From the NCBI GenBank assembly GCA_937625935.1, contig OW569384.1, positions 186,001 through 250,000 on the forward strand: a stretch of DNA of 64,000 nucleotides. Reading direction: 5' to 3'. The notes below the pieces were generated by a model that saw only the letters and a program-made list of their open reading frames with translations, searched no databases and was not told the origin of the DNA. Position numbers and translations under genes: made by a program. Source of the DNA: Tetramitus jugosus. Its lineage: Eukaryota > Heterolobosea > Eutetramitea > Acrasida > Vahlkampfiidae. Of this stretch, positions 21,900-31,873 are shown one piece after another; positions within the stretch are counted from its first letter, which is position 1, and every line of letters begins with the position of its first letter.

Positions 21900-22309
21900 G
21901 ATGATAAAATTTTTTGTTGGATTGGATGTTGTAATAACTGTGGTTGACAACTGAAACAACAGGTGTAAATGGGGCAGTAAGTAGTTCTCCTTTGATTATC
22001 AACACCTCCTTGAATATCACCGCTCTCTGTTTATCTTCTTTGCTCACAGCGTTGCGACTTTGTCAGAGTGTGTGGGATGTTGAAAGGTTCGATGTTCTGA
22101 GCGTCCTTCGCCAAATATGGCCAATTTATCGTGCATGTAAAATTGAATAACCGAAGGCAGGCGAACTGGTCTAATAGCAGAGAATAGTAATGGGAGAGTG
22201 CGCATTAGACAAGTTGCTCGCAGATAGATAAAAATAAATAAATGGATACATCAATCAAGCAGAAACTAAATTAATGCATTTTATCCTTCGTGACACAACA
22301 ATATAAATG
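21900..22309. other. Intergenic region
   Basis: About 410 bases between the small TM frame and the ANL ligase stop. AT-rich towards 22200-22300. No supported feature. The open frame that reaches into it from 21691 uses a non-ATG start and overlaps the small TM gene. Confidence 0.4.
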
Positions 22310-24355
22310 TTAGTAGTTTTGAATCACTAATGAAGGATTGCAGTTTTCGAACATTGCCTTAAGCTTGATTCGTTCAATCTTGCTGTTGTGTCGGGGGTCA
22401 CACGGTAAGTAACCATCATTGCAATCCGTGACTTGTTTGTTCCATGTGGTCACAAACAACAAGTTGTGATTAATGATCAGATGAGGGCTGTAGTAAGCAA
22501 TCTGACTGCCATAATTAGTCAAAATATGAGTCAACTCCTGCTGAATGTCTTGAATCGTCATTCTTATAGCTTCCTTGTACGTTTCCAGTACGAGAATGGC
22601 CTTTCGACATTGATTTAATCCGTGGTGCTCGGGCAGCTGATGAGCGTTGAACCCGATTAGCGCACAGCGGCGAAGCCACGAGGCGCAATGTTGCATAAAG
22701 AAGTGCTCGATACACACTGGAGCAACAAACAAGTGCTCGTTTTGGCTGTTAGGTATCGTCAGGAAGAAGGAGTGTTTCATTCTGCCACAAAACCACAAGT
22801 AACTGTTAGAGTCCAGATAACCCAAATCTCCAGTATCGTGCCACTCTAGATCCTTTTTCTCTGCACTATCAGTCGTGTTGTACTCGTACTTGGGTGACAC
22901 TGCTGGTCCTTTTAGCCATATTTTTCGAATGGGCATTTCCTTGTCATTGATGTCAAATGGTACTATAGGGCGTAGACTTAGCTCGATTCCTTCGCAGATT
23001 CTTCCCAGGCAAACACCAGACACCTGGGAATCTTTTTCACCAAAATTGCAATCTCTCTCGATCTGCTCCGTGTTGATATAGGCAATTGGAAGACACTCGG
23101 TGGATCCATAAGTAGGATAGAGGTAGGCCTTTGGCGAGATACGTCGTAATTTACGATGTAGCTCGATGGGTATCGGCGCTCCACCAGCTATGACTATTCG
23201 AACACTTGGTGGCAGTTTTAAGCCATGCTTGACACAATAGTCCAGTATGACATACCAGACGATTGTCGAAGCAAACACAATTGTAGGTTGCAACTGGTTC
23301 ATACATGAGAGCCATTCTTGACAATTGACTCGTGCGGGAGAATCTTTGGGAAACCGAGGAGGCATGACCGCTCTAATATTTAAACAAATCACGCATATAG
23401 ACATCACTATGTTATGGTTCATACAAATGTGCTTCTCTGGGGCCTTTTCATCTCGATCAAATAGCTTGTAGTGCTCCGATAAGAGTTTACAAAAACTGCC
23501 CAGCTGATGTCGCAGCATACCATGAGTAATATGACATAATTTTGGAACACCGGTTGATCCCGTTGTATTAATCAGTGCAACTGTATCCCGGTCATTGTAA
23601 TGATGCAGAGCACTGTTGTTGGGCAAGTGTTTCCATTGTGCCTTTTGAAATGGTTTGATCAATGAATTGAAAACCTTTGACTCAGATACCAATGCTAGAT
23701 GTTCAATGGCAAGCACAGGCTGCTCCGGAGAACGATACCACCACATGATGAGACAGTACACAATGTATGTGATTGGAGTCGCAATAATGGCATTAGCATT
23801 CGAGTGACTGACACAGTGCACATAATCAGACAGAGATGGAAACTCAAAGGGAGACAGTACGACGATGGGCAGACCATTCTTCAAGCAACTGAATGCCAAA
23901 CTCATCAATAAATGGGTCTGTCCATAGGGAGACACGAGCATTATGGCTCTCAATTTGGATTGATCTTGCACATGACTAAACAAACTCACATTACTCATTT
24001 GTTCCAATTGCTCAAACGTGACACGAGTGAATTCTTGGTGTTGGTTGCGAAATGTTGCTCCTTCATCCGACTTTACAAAAAATCGATACAACACAAACGG
24101 TATCGCAAGCAAAAGCGCCGTTGTCACAACTTGACCAGTGATCTTTAATAATGAGAGGTGGTGGTCTGTCTTTGAGATGAGAAAAAAGCTCAGTGCAAGA
24201 ACACAACATCCAGTCAACAAAATGGTCTTTGGTGTCAGGGCAGAGGATCGGGCGGGAAATTCCAGCGCAATATCATGAGGAGAGCTCTGTGCATTCTCGC
24301 GTAAACAATAGGCAATGTTCAATTGTGATTTTGTTGATTCTTGATCTTTGATCAT
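22310..24355 (-). CDS. ANL-superfamily AMP-forming ligase, OleC-like, with two N-terminal TM segments
   Basis: 681 residues from the ATG ending at 24355 (longer forms need a TTG). Adenylate-forming enzyme motifs: A3 TTGSTGVPK near residue 265, A5 YPTYGSTECLPIAYI near 415, A7 HDTGDLGYLD near 507, A8 WFCGRMKH, and a C-terminal lysine motif DPRHNSKIERI near 655. The YG(S/A)TE(x)LP(I/V)AYI block, the GAPIPIELHRKLRR stretch and the D-x-RHN-x-KI ending are those of bacterial OleC, which closes beta-hydroxy acids to beta-lactones in long-chain olefin synthesis. These are closer than to acyl-CoA synthetases. Two TM helices (about residues 45-68 and 72-95) sit between the first helix and the core, suggesting membrane attachment. 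The partner genes OleA, OleB and OleD are not in the window, so the product is inferred. Could also be a plain acyl-CoA or acyl-AMP ligase. Confidence 0.75.
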   Translation of the reverse strand: MIKDQESTKSQLNIAYCLRENAQSSPHDIALEFPARSSALTPKTILLTGCCVLALSFFLISKTDHHLSLLKITGQVVTTALLLAIPFVLYRFFVKSDEGATFRNQHQEFTRVTFEQLEQMSNVSLFSHVQDQSKLRAIMLVSPYGQTHLLMSLAFSCLKNGLPIVVLSPFEFPSLSDYVHCVSHSNANAIIATPITYIVYCLIMWWYRSPEQPVLAIEHLALVSESKVFNSLIKPFQKAQWKHLPNNSALHHYNDRDTVALINTTGSTGVPKLCHITHGMLRHQLGSFCKLLSEHYKLFDRDEKAPEKHICMNHNIVMSICVICLNIRAVMPPRFPKDSPARVNCQEWLSCMNQLQPTIVFASTIVWYVILDYCVKHGLKLPPSVRIVIAGGAPIPIELHRKLRRISPKAYLYPTYGSTECLPIAYINTEQIERDCNFGEKDSQVSGVCLGRICEGIELSLRPIVPFDINDKEMPIRKIWLKGPAVSPKYEYNTTDSAEKKDLEWHDTGDLGYLDSNSYLWFCGRMKHSFFLTIPNSQNEHLFVAPVCIEHFFMQHCASWLRRCALIGFNAHQLPEHHGLNQCRKAILVLETYKEAIRMTIQDIQQELTHILTNYGSQIAYYSPHLIINHNLLFVTTWNKQVTDCNDGYLPCDPRHNSKIERIKLKAMFENCNPSLVIQNY

Positions 24356-24475
24356 CGTGTTAGTTATCTGCTTTGCTTTTTTTGATGGTTGACAAATGAT
24401 AATTCCTCGCGTGAGGTGGTGACACAATGGTGAGATAAACAGTTTACATGTGAGAAAAGAACTAGTTTGGAGGTA

Positions 24476-26440
24476 TCATGTTGAGTGAGTAAACAGTCCA
24501 AGTTGCTGGTGGAATGTAAACGGCAGCCGACGATCCCTGCCTCGTCGCTCTCTCATACATATTTTGCTTGGAGTGGTAATAGGACTTGAGATATTGCCTT
24601 GTTCTGATTCAATGTGCAGTAGCACCATGATACATTGGGCCACAAACGTCATTTGATGCGACAATAATCGATAATGATTCTCGTGACAGCTGTTGGAAGT
24701 CATGTCGTAGGCGTAATATTTGACATACTCCATTGGGAACAACACATTGGACTCATATTCTATATCGAGCAGATCAGTATTCTTGACATCACTTTCTGAA
24801 TCGTCCAAAACAATAGCGTTCTTAATCAAATGTCGTAGATGCTCGGGTATCGCGGGTCTTGAGAGGTGAGCTGCATTCTTGACAAATTCAAGCTTGGATA
24901 TCGTCGGAGGTATCAAAGGATAGTCAAAACGATTCACTTTGACCTCACATTGCAAAATAAAGTTACCTGCTTTGAATTGAGCCATGAAAATGGACGAGTT
25001 ATCCACGTCGGTCAATTTCGCAAACGAGTGCAACTTAACATTGTGTGTAAATCGGAGAGCTGATGTGTCCATGTTAGGCAAAGGATGCTTTGGTGCTCTC
25101 TTTGCCTGGAGCTCCTTGATCTCAAATGCCAGCATGTTGCCAGCTCTTACCTTGTACCTAATGATGTCAATAATCGAATTAATTGTGAAATATTGAATCT
25201 TGTCTGATTCACGCTCGAGGGGAACAGGTGGTAGAACATGGAGACCACACAGTGATTGTGCCCACCTGTACGGCCTTCCACACTCATACTCTGAAAAGTC
25301 AAAGTCAGAGAGACGTTCGGCATTGGAGGTCTCCTGACCAGAGTCGTTTGGAAACAAGTGTGGCAATATCTGATTGATAATCGTTTGTTTCTCAATGGAG
25401 CCTGCAACTGTGACGATATTGTAGCTCGATATGTAGAAGAATTCAATGACAATGTCTTCTGTTGGAGGTAATGAGCTCTTTTTAGCTCCTGTGGATGAGC
25501 TCTGGAGACCTGAATTGATTTGTACGAGTATACTGAGTGGATGAGGCTTCAGTTGCGCATCATGTGCCGTGGCCTTCTTTGTTAATCGACGGCGTTTCGA
25601 TGACGGTTCATACACTTCAGTGTCATTATCCTGGTTCCTATCCGTCTCTGTTTTGGTGCTTTCTGAAGGATCATTCACCAGAGGAGTAGTGGATTGCTGT
25701 GGTGTTGCTGCTGCCGTTGCAGAAAACACCGCAGTCAACGAAGACTCACGAATCTTGACTTGAACCTCATAGTGAGGAGATGACTGCTGTTTTCTATAAA
25801 TGTCCAACTTGTTGAACAGCGTGTACAGTGGAAAGGGCAATTTTCGTGCATGATCAATCTCTTGAATCTGTTCCTCGGGCAAAATGGACTTCTCTGTCGG
25901 AGGAATCGTGCTCATCATTCGACTCTGGATCGATACGGCATGATCACGTATCGTACCGAGATTGTTTCTCAAACCATCAACAAATTCTCGCTTCTTGATC
26001 ATATCCTGCTTGACCACATCTTGTTTCACAATCAATGATTCAATCTCGCCCTTCAATCGTCTTCTTTCCAACAATTCAAACTCTAATCGACTCATCATTC
26101 GTTCATGCTTCTTCTTCTCATCAGTTTCATCATTTTCAGTCTCAGAAAAATTTTGTTTCAAGTCATCTGGTGCACTATTGATAAACTCTTGTTCGGAAAC
26201 GAGTGGAATATCAGTGTGTCTCGAATGAAACTGTCTACACTCTTGAATCTGCTTCTGTAAATGATAGGCTTCATACTGTAAATTACTCAATCGAAGTGAA
26301 ATTTGATCTGTTTGTGATTGTGAGTGAAATCTCCGTTGATTGAGACGTTCATTCATGGCACATGCTTCTCTGTGAGCACTTCTCAATCGTAAAAAAAGTG
26401 AAACACCTTTGGTTAAGTGTATTTTCATCTCCATGTTGTC

Positions 26441-26475
<35 letters not shown>

Positions 26476-26650
26476 GTTGGGAGGAGGATGATGATGTTAG
26501 CTTTTGTTGTTGTTTGAGTTGTTTTAGCTTTGAGAGGTAGGAACGAAGTTCGTTGATAATGTGAGTGACTTGATTGGTTTTTTGACGACATTCAGTGAAT
26601 AGTGAAGTATCATCAACAGTGTTCACGAAGGTGTCTTGCTGTTGCGTCAT
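24476..26650 (-). CDS. THOC5: THO complex subunit 5 (THOC5)
   Basis: 724 residues from the ATG ending at 26650. THOC5 belongs to the THO/TREX complex, which couples transcription and splicing to mRNA export in the nucleus. The conserved part covers about residues 85-310: a coiled coil with LRLSNLQYEAYHLQKQIQECRQFHSRH, then IPLVSEQEFINSAPDD, a RLEFELLERRRLKGEIE helix, and ARKLPFPLYTLF. All align in order with the animal THOC5 text (LQNLLYEVMHLQKEI; VSVEEF; RLDWELEQRKRL; ARHLPPPLY). A Thr/Ser run (about 60-70) and a basic KRRRLTKK patch near residue 355 (possible NLS) follow. The C-terminal ~300 residues are folded, as in larger THOC5 forms. Divergent from the next gene; no intron seen. Confidence 0.88.
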
Positions 26651-26801
26651 TTTTTTGTTCTACTTGTTCTTTTCTTGATCTTTGTGTGGGCGATTCTCCG
26701 TTTTGTTTTTTTCATCGAGAACAACATAACAAAGCAAACAACAACTTGTCAATTTTTTTTTGTTGATCAATCAAACAAGGGATATTGTAACAAATGAACC
26801 C

Positions 26802-27428
26802 ATGCAATCAAATCATGTGAAACGGATCAGACTACTGTACAATCATCTCTATCCTCCCAATCATCACTCTTCTTTGAATGTTGCATCATCGTCATCTAGT
26901 AGTACTGACAACAACAACAATAGCATTGATGATGATTCAATGATGTCTTCATCATCTACATCGACATCACACAAGCCCTACCGTACTCTTCACACTGGAA
27001 TTATCAATGATCCCGACAGCGCCAATTTTGAGAGAAAATCTCCGCTCCGATTAGATTTACGAAATTACCGCCAAAATGAAAACAATGAAAATTCTCCGTA
27101 TACATCATTGTTGCTGTTGGATCACTTGTTTCATACATCGAAGCTCTTGCATAGCAGACACATTCATATGAAGTATGTCGAAGCAAGTGGTGATTGCTAC
27201 ATCATGTTCAGGACAGAGTATGGCCTGGTGACGTACTCAACCATACACAACAAACATTGGATCAAGTATTTAATGATGCACGCAACAGGTCAGGAGGATC
27301 CTGAGAGAGCAGGAGAAGGAGAGTTTCGGTTAGAGGTGTTGTCTGACAGGGATGGAGCCATGGGTTTTACGGTCAACATTGTGTATATCCAGGGAGGTGT
27401 CAAGCTCACCATCTCACCCATCAATTAG
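26802..27428 (+). CDS. Unknown 208-residue protein
   Basis: From ATG 26802 (the frame runs upstream only through TTG). Not recognised. Residues 20-75 are Ser/Asn/Asp-rich and disordered. From about 80 the text is ordered: RTLHTGIINDPDS, LRLDLRNYRQ, a helix YTSLLLLDHLFHTSKLLHSRHIHMKYVEASGDCYIMF, GLVTYSTIHNKHWIKYLMM, and a strand-rich ending GEFRLEVLSDRDGAMGFTVNIVY. No catalytic signature. A short upstream reading frame (ATG at 26794, nine codons including stop) overlaps the start and might dampen translation. It shares the ~150-base divergent region with THOC5. Confidence 0.6.
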   Translation: MQSNHVKRIRLLYNHLYPPNHHSSLNVASSSSSSTDNNNNSIDDDSMMSSSSTSTSHKPYRTLHTGIINDPDSANFERKSPLRLDLRNYRQNENNENSPYTSLLLLDHLFHTSKLLHSRHIHMKYVEASGDCYIMFRTEYGLVTYSTIHNKHWIKYLMMHATGQEDPERAGEGEFRLEVLSDRDGAMGFTVNIVYIQGGVKLTISPIN

Positions 27429-27525
27429 ACACGAAAGATCAAAGAAAACCAAAATTTCGATAAAGAAAACAATGTTCGCACCAGGAAAACGGCTGGAAAT
27501 TTACAGTATATTACATCAATAACAA

Positions 27526-27598
27526 GCCGTCGTAGCTCAGCTGGAAGAGCACTGGACTTCTAATCCAGTGGTCGCGGGTTCGAGTCCCGTCGTCGGTA
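27526..27598 (+). tRNA. tRNA-Arg (anticodon TCT)
   Basis: 73 nt. Acceptor 27526-27532 pairs with 27591-27597 (one U-U mismatch at 5-68 and a G-U at 1-72), discriminator A at 27598. D stem GCTC/GAGC (27535-27538 / 27547-27550). Anticodon stem CTGGA/TCCAG with loop CTTCTAA, giving TCT (reads AGA). T stem GCGGG/CCCGT with loop TTCGAGT. A box TAGCTCAGCTGG and B box GGTTCGAGTCC are intact, and TTTT at 27600-27603 is a Pol III terminator. No intron. It lies between two protein genes on the same strand. Confidence 0.95.
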
Positions 27599-27663
27599 CT
27601 TTTGTCAACTTTTTTCAGATCTTGAAACAACAAAAACATCCAAACTAATACACAAACAACTCA

Positions 27664-30600
27664 ATGATGAACCGTGATGACTCATCCACAACACCATTGA
27701 TCAACCCCCTATTTCCTCCTATTGCTGCCACAAAACCAACATCTCCCACACTCACACCAACATCTCCTCCACCTTCCAAATTGACTCCTCATCACAACAA
27801 CAACAACAATCATCACAGCGATCAACAACATCATCAATGCGCTAAATTTTTCCCCTCAACAACTTTCATCATTGCACAACAAACAATGGCAGAAGACACT
27901 CTGATCTCTACAAGCACAGTCATTTCCCCAAATGTGAACAACAACAAGGATGATAATTCTCAATTTCATTCAACAACAAAATCAATGTTCACTCCTATTA
28001 ATGCGACTGCTGCATTTCACAAGAATCATCACAGCTCGCCGAACAAAAAACGACCCTTTAGTCAATTTGAAAAACAACAACAAAATGAAGAAATCATGTG
28101 CCTCGATTATGCCTATGATCCAACAACGATAACGACGACGACAAAAACCACAAATGAGCAAATCTTCTCCATATCACCATCCTCCTCTTTAGCGTCATCA
28201 TCTCCATTTTCACATCATCTTCATCATGAATATGGCCATAGTAGTGAAGAAGAAGATGATGATGATGGTTATTTGAGTGATGATGTGACGACGACACCAC
28301 CACCCAAACAAAAACAAAAATCATTTCATTATCATCATGACAATGAGGTGTTAAAAACAACATCATCACCATCAACACCCATATCGACTAAAAATAACTT
28401 TTTTGGTAAGACAATGATGAATTCGATCGTATCATCGACACCTGATCAATCACCTGCTTACAATACTCAACAACAGCAACAGATCGAAAAGGAACAACAA
28501 GCTTCACAATCGATTGTGAAAAATGAGTGTTATGTATCATGTGGAAAAACACTTTCTTCGTATGTCGAGGATAATGATGAAAATGATGTGATTGAAGTGA
28601 TTGAATTGGATGATGATAGTGATGTTGATGATGATGATATGAACAATAAGAGTAATAATAGCAATGAGATTGATATGCAAGTGCCTATGGATGATAATGA
28701 TGATGAATCAGCAGAAACTGATCATCATTATCATTATCATAGTGATTCATCATCTGATTATGTGAAAATGAATGATAATGTTGATAACGATGAATCGACG
28801 TCATTATTGAGTGCTTCGTCATCACATCCATCAAAGAAGAACAACGACAATAATAATCATCAGAATTACTATAGACAATTGTGTTACGAATACAAGAACA
28901 TGGTTGAAGAGTTGATACAGTACATGAACGTTTCAACAGACATGTTTTATGAATATCAAAAAAAGTGTGATGCGCTGGCGGCCAAAATTGAGAATATTGA
29001 GGAGCATAGAGAGACACCTTGGACATTGTCCAATCATCACCATACTCATGATCATAGTCACTTGATCAATGAGAAGAGTGGTGCGAATCATGACGAGAAT
29101 GATAAGAGTAGTTGTTGTGGAGACGATCATGATTGTGGTGGTGGTAGTGATACGATTGGAACAAATGAGATGATTGGAGATGACGTAGATGACGATAGTA
29201 ATAACAATAATTCAGTTTCGTCGCAGATACGCATGTTTAAACCTGTTCCAGTCATGACACAGAGGATCGCTACGAGCACTCCACCGACACCTACCTTTGC
29301 TCCCGAATCGACAACATTCAATCATGGTGCAAATAACAACAACAACAACAGTAATAGTAATACGTATTATCCAAAACACAATGGAAACATTTTTGATACG
29401 CCAATCATACGAAGCGATATCGTGTCAGACAACTCGCTTGCTGATCAAATTGATATCAAGGGAATTTTGAACAATGTGTTTCGATTGTCCGAATTTCGGC
29501 CGAATCAAGAGCAAATCATTCGCTCGAGTCTCAACAGTGAAGACATTGTGGTTGTTCAAGCAACTGGTAGCGGAAAGAGTCTCTGTTATCAATTGCCTGC
29601 TGTCTGTGTTCAAAAATTGACCATTGTCATCAGTCCATTGATCGCATTGATCCATGATCAAGTTTCGTATTTAAAATCACTAGGTATTAAGGCCACGTAT
29701 CTATCGAGCACTCACAACAAGTTACAAACAACTGACAAAATGCTCATGAATCATTATAGAATCATTTATGTGACACCAGAGAGAATTGTAGAGAATGAAA
29801 AGTTTACAGCAGTACTGAAGCAGTTGTATCGAAAGGATTTGTTGCACCGGATTGTGATTGATGAAGCTCACTGTATTAGCAAATGGGGACACGATTTCCG
29901 TTATGACTACAGAAGATTGCATATTGTGAGGCAAAACTTTCCAACTGTGCCTATCATGGCACTCACTGCTACTGCCTCTCCTGAAGTGAAGACAGATATT
30001 ATTCATAGTTTAAATATCAATCCAAGAAAATTCGAGAGTTCTTTCAATCGAAAGAACCTATTTTATGAAATTCGATACAAGGGTACATTTAATGAAATGA
30101 TACGTGACATATCTGCCTTTATTACGGAAAAACATGCCAATTCCTGTGGTATCATCTACTGTCACAGCAAGAAGGAGTCAGCTAAAATCTCAGAAGAGTT
30201 GAATGCATTAAAGCATAACACTGCTGTGTATCATGCTGATATTGGTGCGAACAAAAAGGTTGAACATCATGATATGTGGAAGAGTGGAGACATCAAGATT
30301 ATGGTAGCAACAGTCGCATTTGGCATGGGAATTGATAAACCTGATGTCAGATTTATCATTCATGCAAGCATGGCTAAATCGATCGAAGATTATTATCAGG
30401 CAACTGGTCGTGCAGGCAGAGATGGAAAACCATCGGATTGCGTGCTGTATTTTAGTAATGGAGATCGAACAAGAAACGTGAAAATGCTCCAACAAACACT
30501 TCAATCTGAGCAGAACCATCAAGTACGAAAGAACGCAGAGAGATCTTTGAATAGAATGGTGCAGTATTGCGAGACAACTGGCTGCAGGAGAAAGTTTCTA

Positions 30601-31476
30601 CTCACTTACTTTGGAGAAAAGTGCACAGAACGCGATTGTGCCAACACTTGTGACAACTGTCGAAGAAACACAATTCCTGTGGAGGAAGTTAATATCACAG
30701 AGGACGCACTTGATTTGCTAAAAATTATTATGCAAACAAAGCAAAGATGTTCATTATCTCGCTGTGTCAATATTTGGAGAGGATCAATGAAGAAGATTCT
30801 TGTGGATGCTGGATACAATGAGATGCAGGGTCATGGAACTGGCAAACATTTGTCCATTGATGAAGCCAATCGAATTTCCAATCGGTTGCTCCAAGAAAAC
30901 TTTGTTGTTGAAAAAGCAAAGCCTGGATATGGTTCCTTCGGTGTTAGTGTTGCCATGCTCACCACAAAGGGAGAGAGTTTCCTCGCATCTGGTGTAGATC
31001 ACAATAATAACTTGGTAATGAGTGTACGCCAACCCAAGCAAAAAAAGAAGCCAACTCGTACCAGCACCTCCTCAGTTTCAAAGAAGAAGAACAAAGTTCG
31101 TAGCAATGAATCCTCAGAGCCTGAATACAGTAGTGAAGAAGAGAGCGAAGATGAGGAGAACGAGGAAGGCGAGGAAGATGATGAACATGAATACATGGAT
31201 GACCTGGATGATGACTTTGAACTACCGGACATTATCTCGGACAATGTGGAAGAATTTAGTACTCATCGCAATGCTCTCATGGACGACTTGCTCTTCTCGC
31301 AACCACCCACCCAGCCTGCCCCATCTACTATTTTCATGAGTCGGCAGAAGAAGCCAAGATCATCCAGAACCGTTCAACAACCACGTCGTCAACCAATCAT
31401 ATCGCGACTACAACCACAACCCCAACCACGCATCGTTTATATGCCCGTACGCAAAAACGAGGATTCTTCTGAATAA
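27664..31476 (+). CDS. RecQ-family DNA helicase (BLM/Sgs1-like)
   Basis: 1270 residues from ATG 27664. The 3'-5' helicase unwinds recombination and replication intermediates. Residues 1-580 are disordered, with His, Asn, Ser and acidic runs. The helicase core has motif 0 (LSEFRPNQEQII), Walker A ATGSGKS (lysine near 638), motif II with DEAH near 733 in VIDEAHCISKWGHDFR, motif III ALTATA, and motif VI YYQATGRAGRDG. The RecQ zinc-binding part follows (CRRKFLLTYFGE ... CDNCRR, four cysteines), then the RQC winged helix up to FGVSVAMLTTKGESFL. No HRDC domain is evident. The tail is acidic (EEESEDEENEEGEED) and ends in a basic patch. The long disordered N-terminus and the RQC fit the BLM/Sgs1 side better than RecQL5. 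Confidence 0.93.
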   Translation: MMNRDDSSTTPLINPLFPPIAATKPTSPTLTPTSPPPSKLTPHHNNNNNHHSDQQHHQCAKFFPSTTFIIAQQTMAEDTLISTSTVISPNVNNNKDDNSQFHSTTKSMFTPINATAAFHKNHHSSPNKKRPFSQFEKQQQNEEIMCLDYAYDPTTITTTTKTTNEQIFSISPSSSLASSSPFSHHLHHEYGHSSEEEDDDDGYLSDDVTTTPPPKQKQKSFHYHHDNEVLKTTSSPSTPISTKNNFFGKTMMNSIVSSTPDQSPAYNTQQQQQIEKEQQASQSIVKNECYVSCGKTLSSYVEDNDENDVIEVIELDDDSDVDDDDMNNKSNNSNEIDMQVPMDDNDDESAETDHHYHYHSDSSSDYVKMNDNVDNDESTSLLSASSSHPSKKNNDNNNHQNYYRQLCYEYKNMVEELIQYMNVSTDMFYEYQKKCDALAAKIENIEEHRETPWTLSNHHHTHDHSHLINEKSGANHDENDKSSCCGDDHDCGGGSDTIGTNEMIGDDVDDDSNNNNSVSSQIRMFKPVPVMTQRIATSTPPTPTFAPESTTFNHGANNNNNNSNSNTYYPKHNGNIFDTPIIRSDIVSDNSLADQIDIKGILNNVFRLSEFRPNQEQIIRSSLNSEDIVVVQATGSGKSLCYQLPAVCVQKLTIVISPLIALIHDQVSYLKSLGIKATYLSSTHNKLQTTDKMLMNHYRIIYVTPERIVENEKFTAVLKQLYRKDLLHRIVIDEAHCISKWGHDFRYDYRRLHIVRQNFPTVPIMALTATASPEVKTDIIHSLNINPRKFESSFNRKNLFYEIRYKGTFNEMIRDISAFITEKHANSCGIIYCHSKKESAKISEELNALKHNTAVYHADIGANKKVEHHDMWKSGDIKIMVATVAFGMGIDKPDVRFIIHASMAKSIEDYYQATGRAGRDGKPSDCVLYFSNGDRTRNVKMLQQTLQSEQNHQVRKNAERSLNRMVQYCETTGCRRKFLLTYFGEKCTERDCANTCDNCRRNTIPVEEVNITEDALDLLKIIMQTKQRCSLSRCVNIWRGSMKKILVDAGYNEMQGHGTGKHLSIDEANRISNRLLQENFVVEKAKPGYGSFGVSVAMLTTKGESFLASGVDHNNNLVMSVRQPKQKKKPTRTSTSSVSKKKNKVRSNESSEPEYSSEEESEDEENEEGEEDDEHEYMDDLDDDFELPDIISDNVEEFSTHRNALMDDLLFSQPPTQPAPSTIFMSRQKKPRSSRTVQQPRRQPIISRLQPQPQPRIVYMPVRKNEDSSE

Positions 31477-31873
31477 AAAAGGTCCAGCTCCATCCAACCG
31501 CAATTACTTTGTGGTGTTCACTTTTCTCGTTTGCTTGCCATGCAGTTTTTGGTGCCTGACAAATCAAAATACTGGCATGGTGGTGAAAAAATAGTGGTGC
31601 TTTTGGTTATAGAAGTTGAACGAATAGGAATTGGCTTTCACTTGAAACAACTACCTGCAACTACCATCTCCACGGCCGAGTCATCCAAAATAACTTGTAG
31701 TAATACAACAAAAGCTTACAAGGTCGAAATACAAAGATTTGAAGTCCCAGAAAGGAAACTGATTTTCCCTACGGAAGGAAGAACAGGAAGGGAGCCTTGA
31801 TAACAGTTTCGAGATTCTAATAATTAATTCAAAAACAAGATAATCCACACCTCCTTTTCGACAATACACAGGA
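31477..31873. other. Intergenic region
   Basis: About 400 bases between the RecQ stop and the first BTB gene. An 89-codon frame at 31531-31800 has no ATG-based core of recognisable type and is not called. Otherwise promoter and leader of the BTB gene. Confidence 0.45.

Noticed and set aside
31531-31800. 89-codon frame after RecQ
   Set aside because: No recognisable domain, starts with a non-ATG codon, and lies in the likely BTB promoter.
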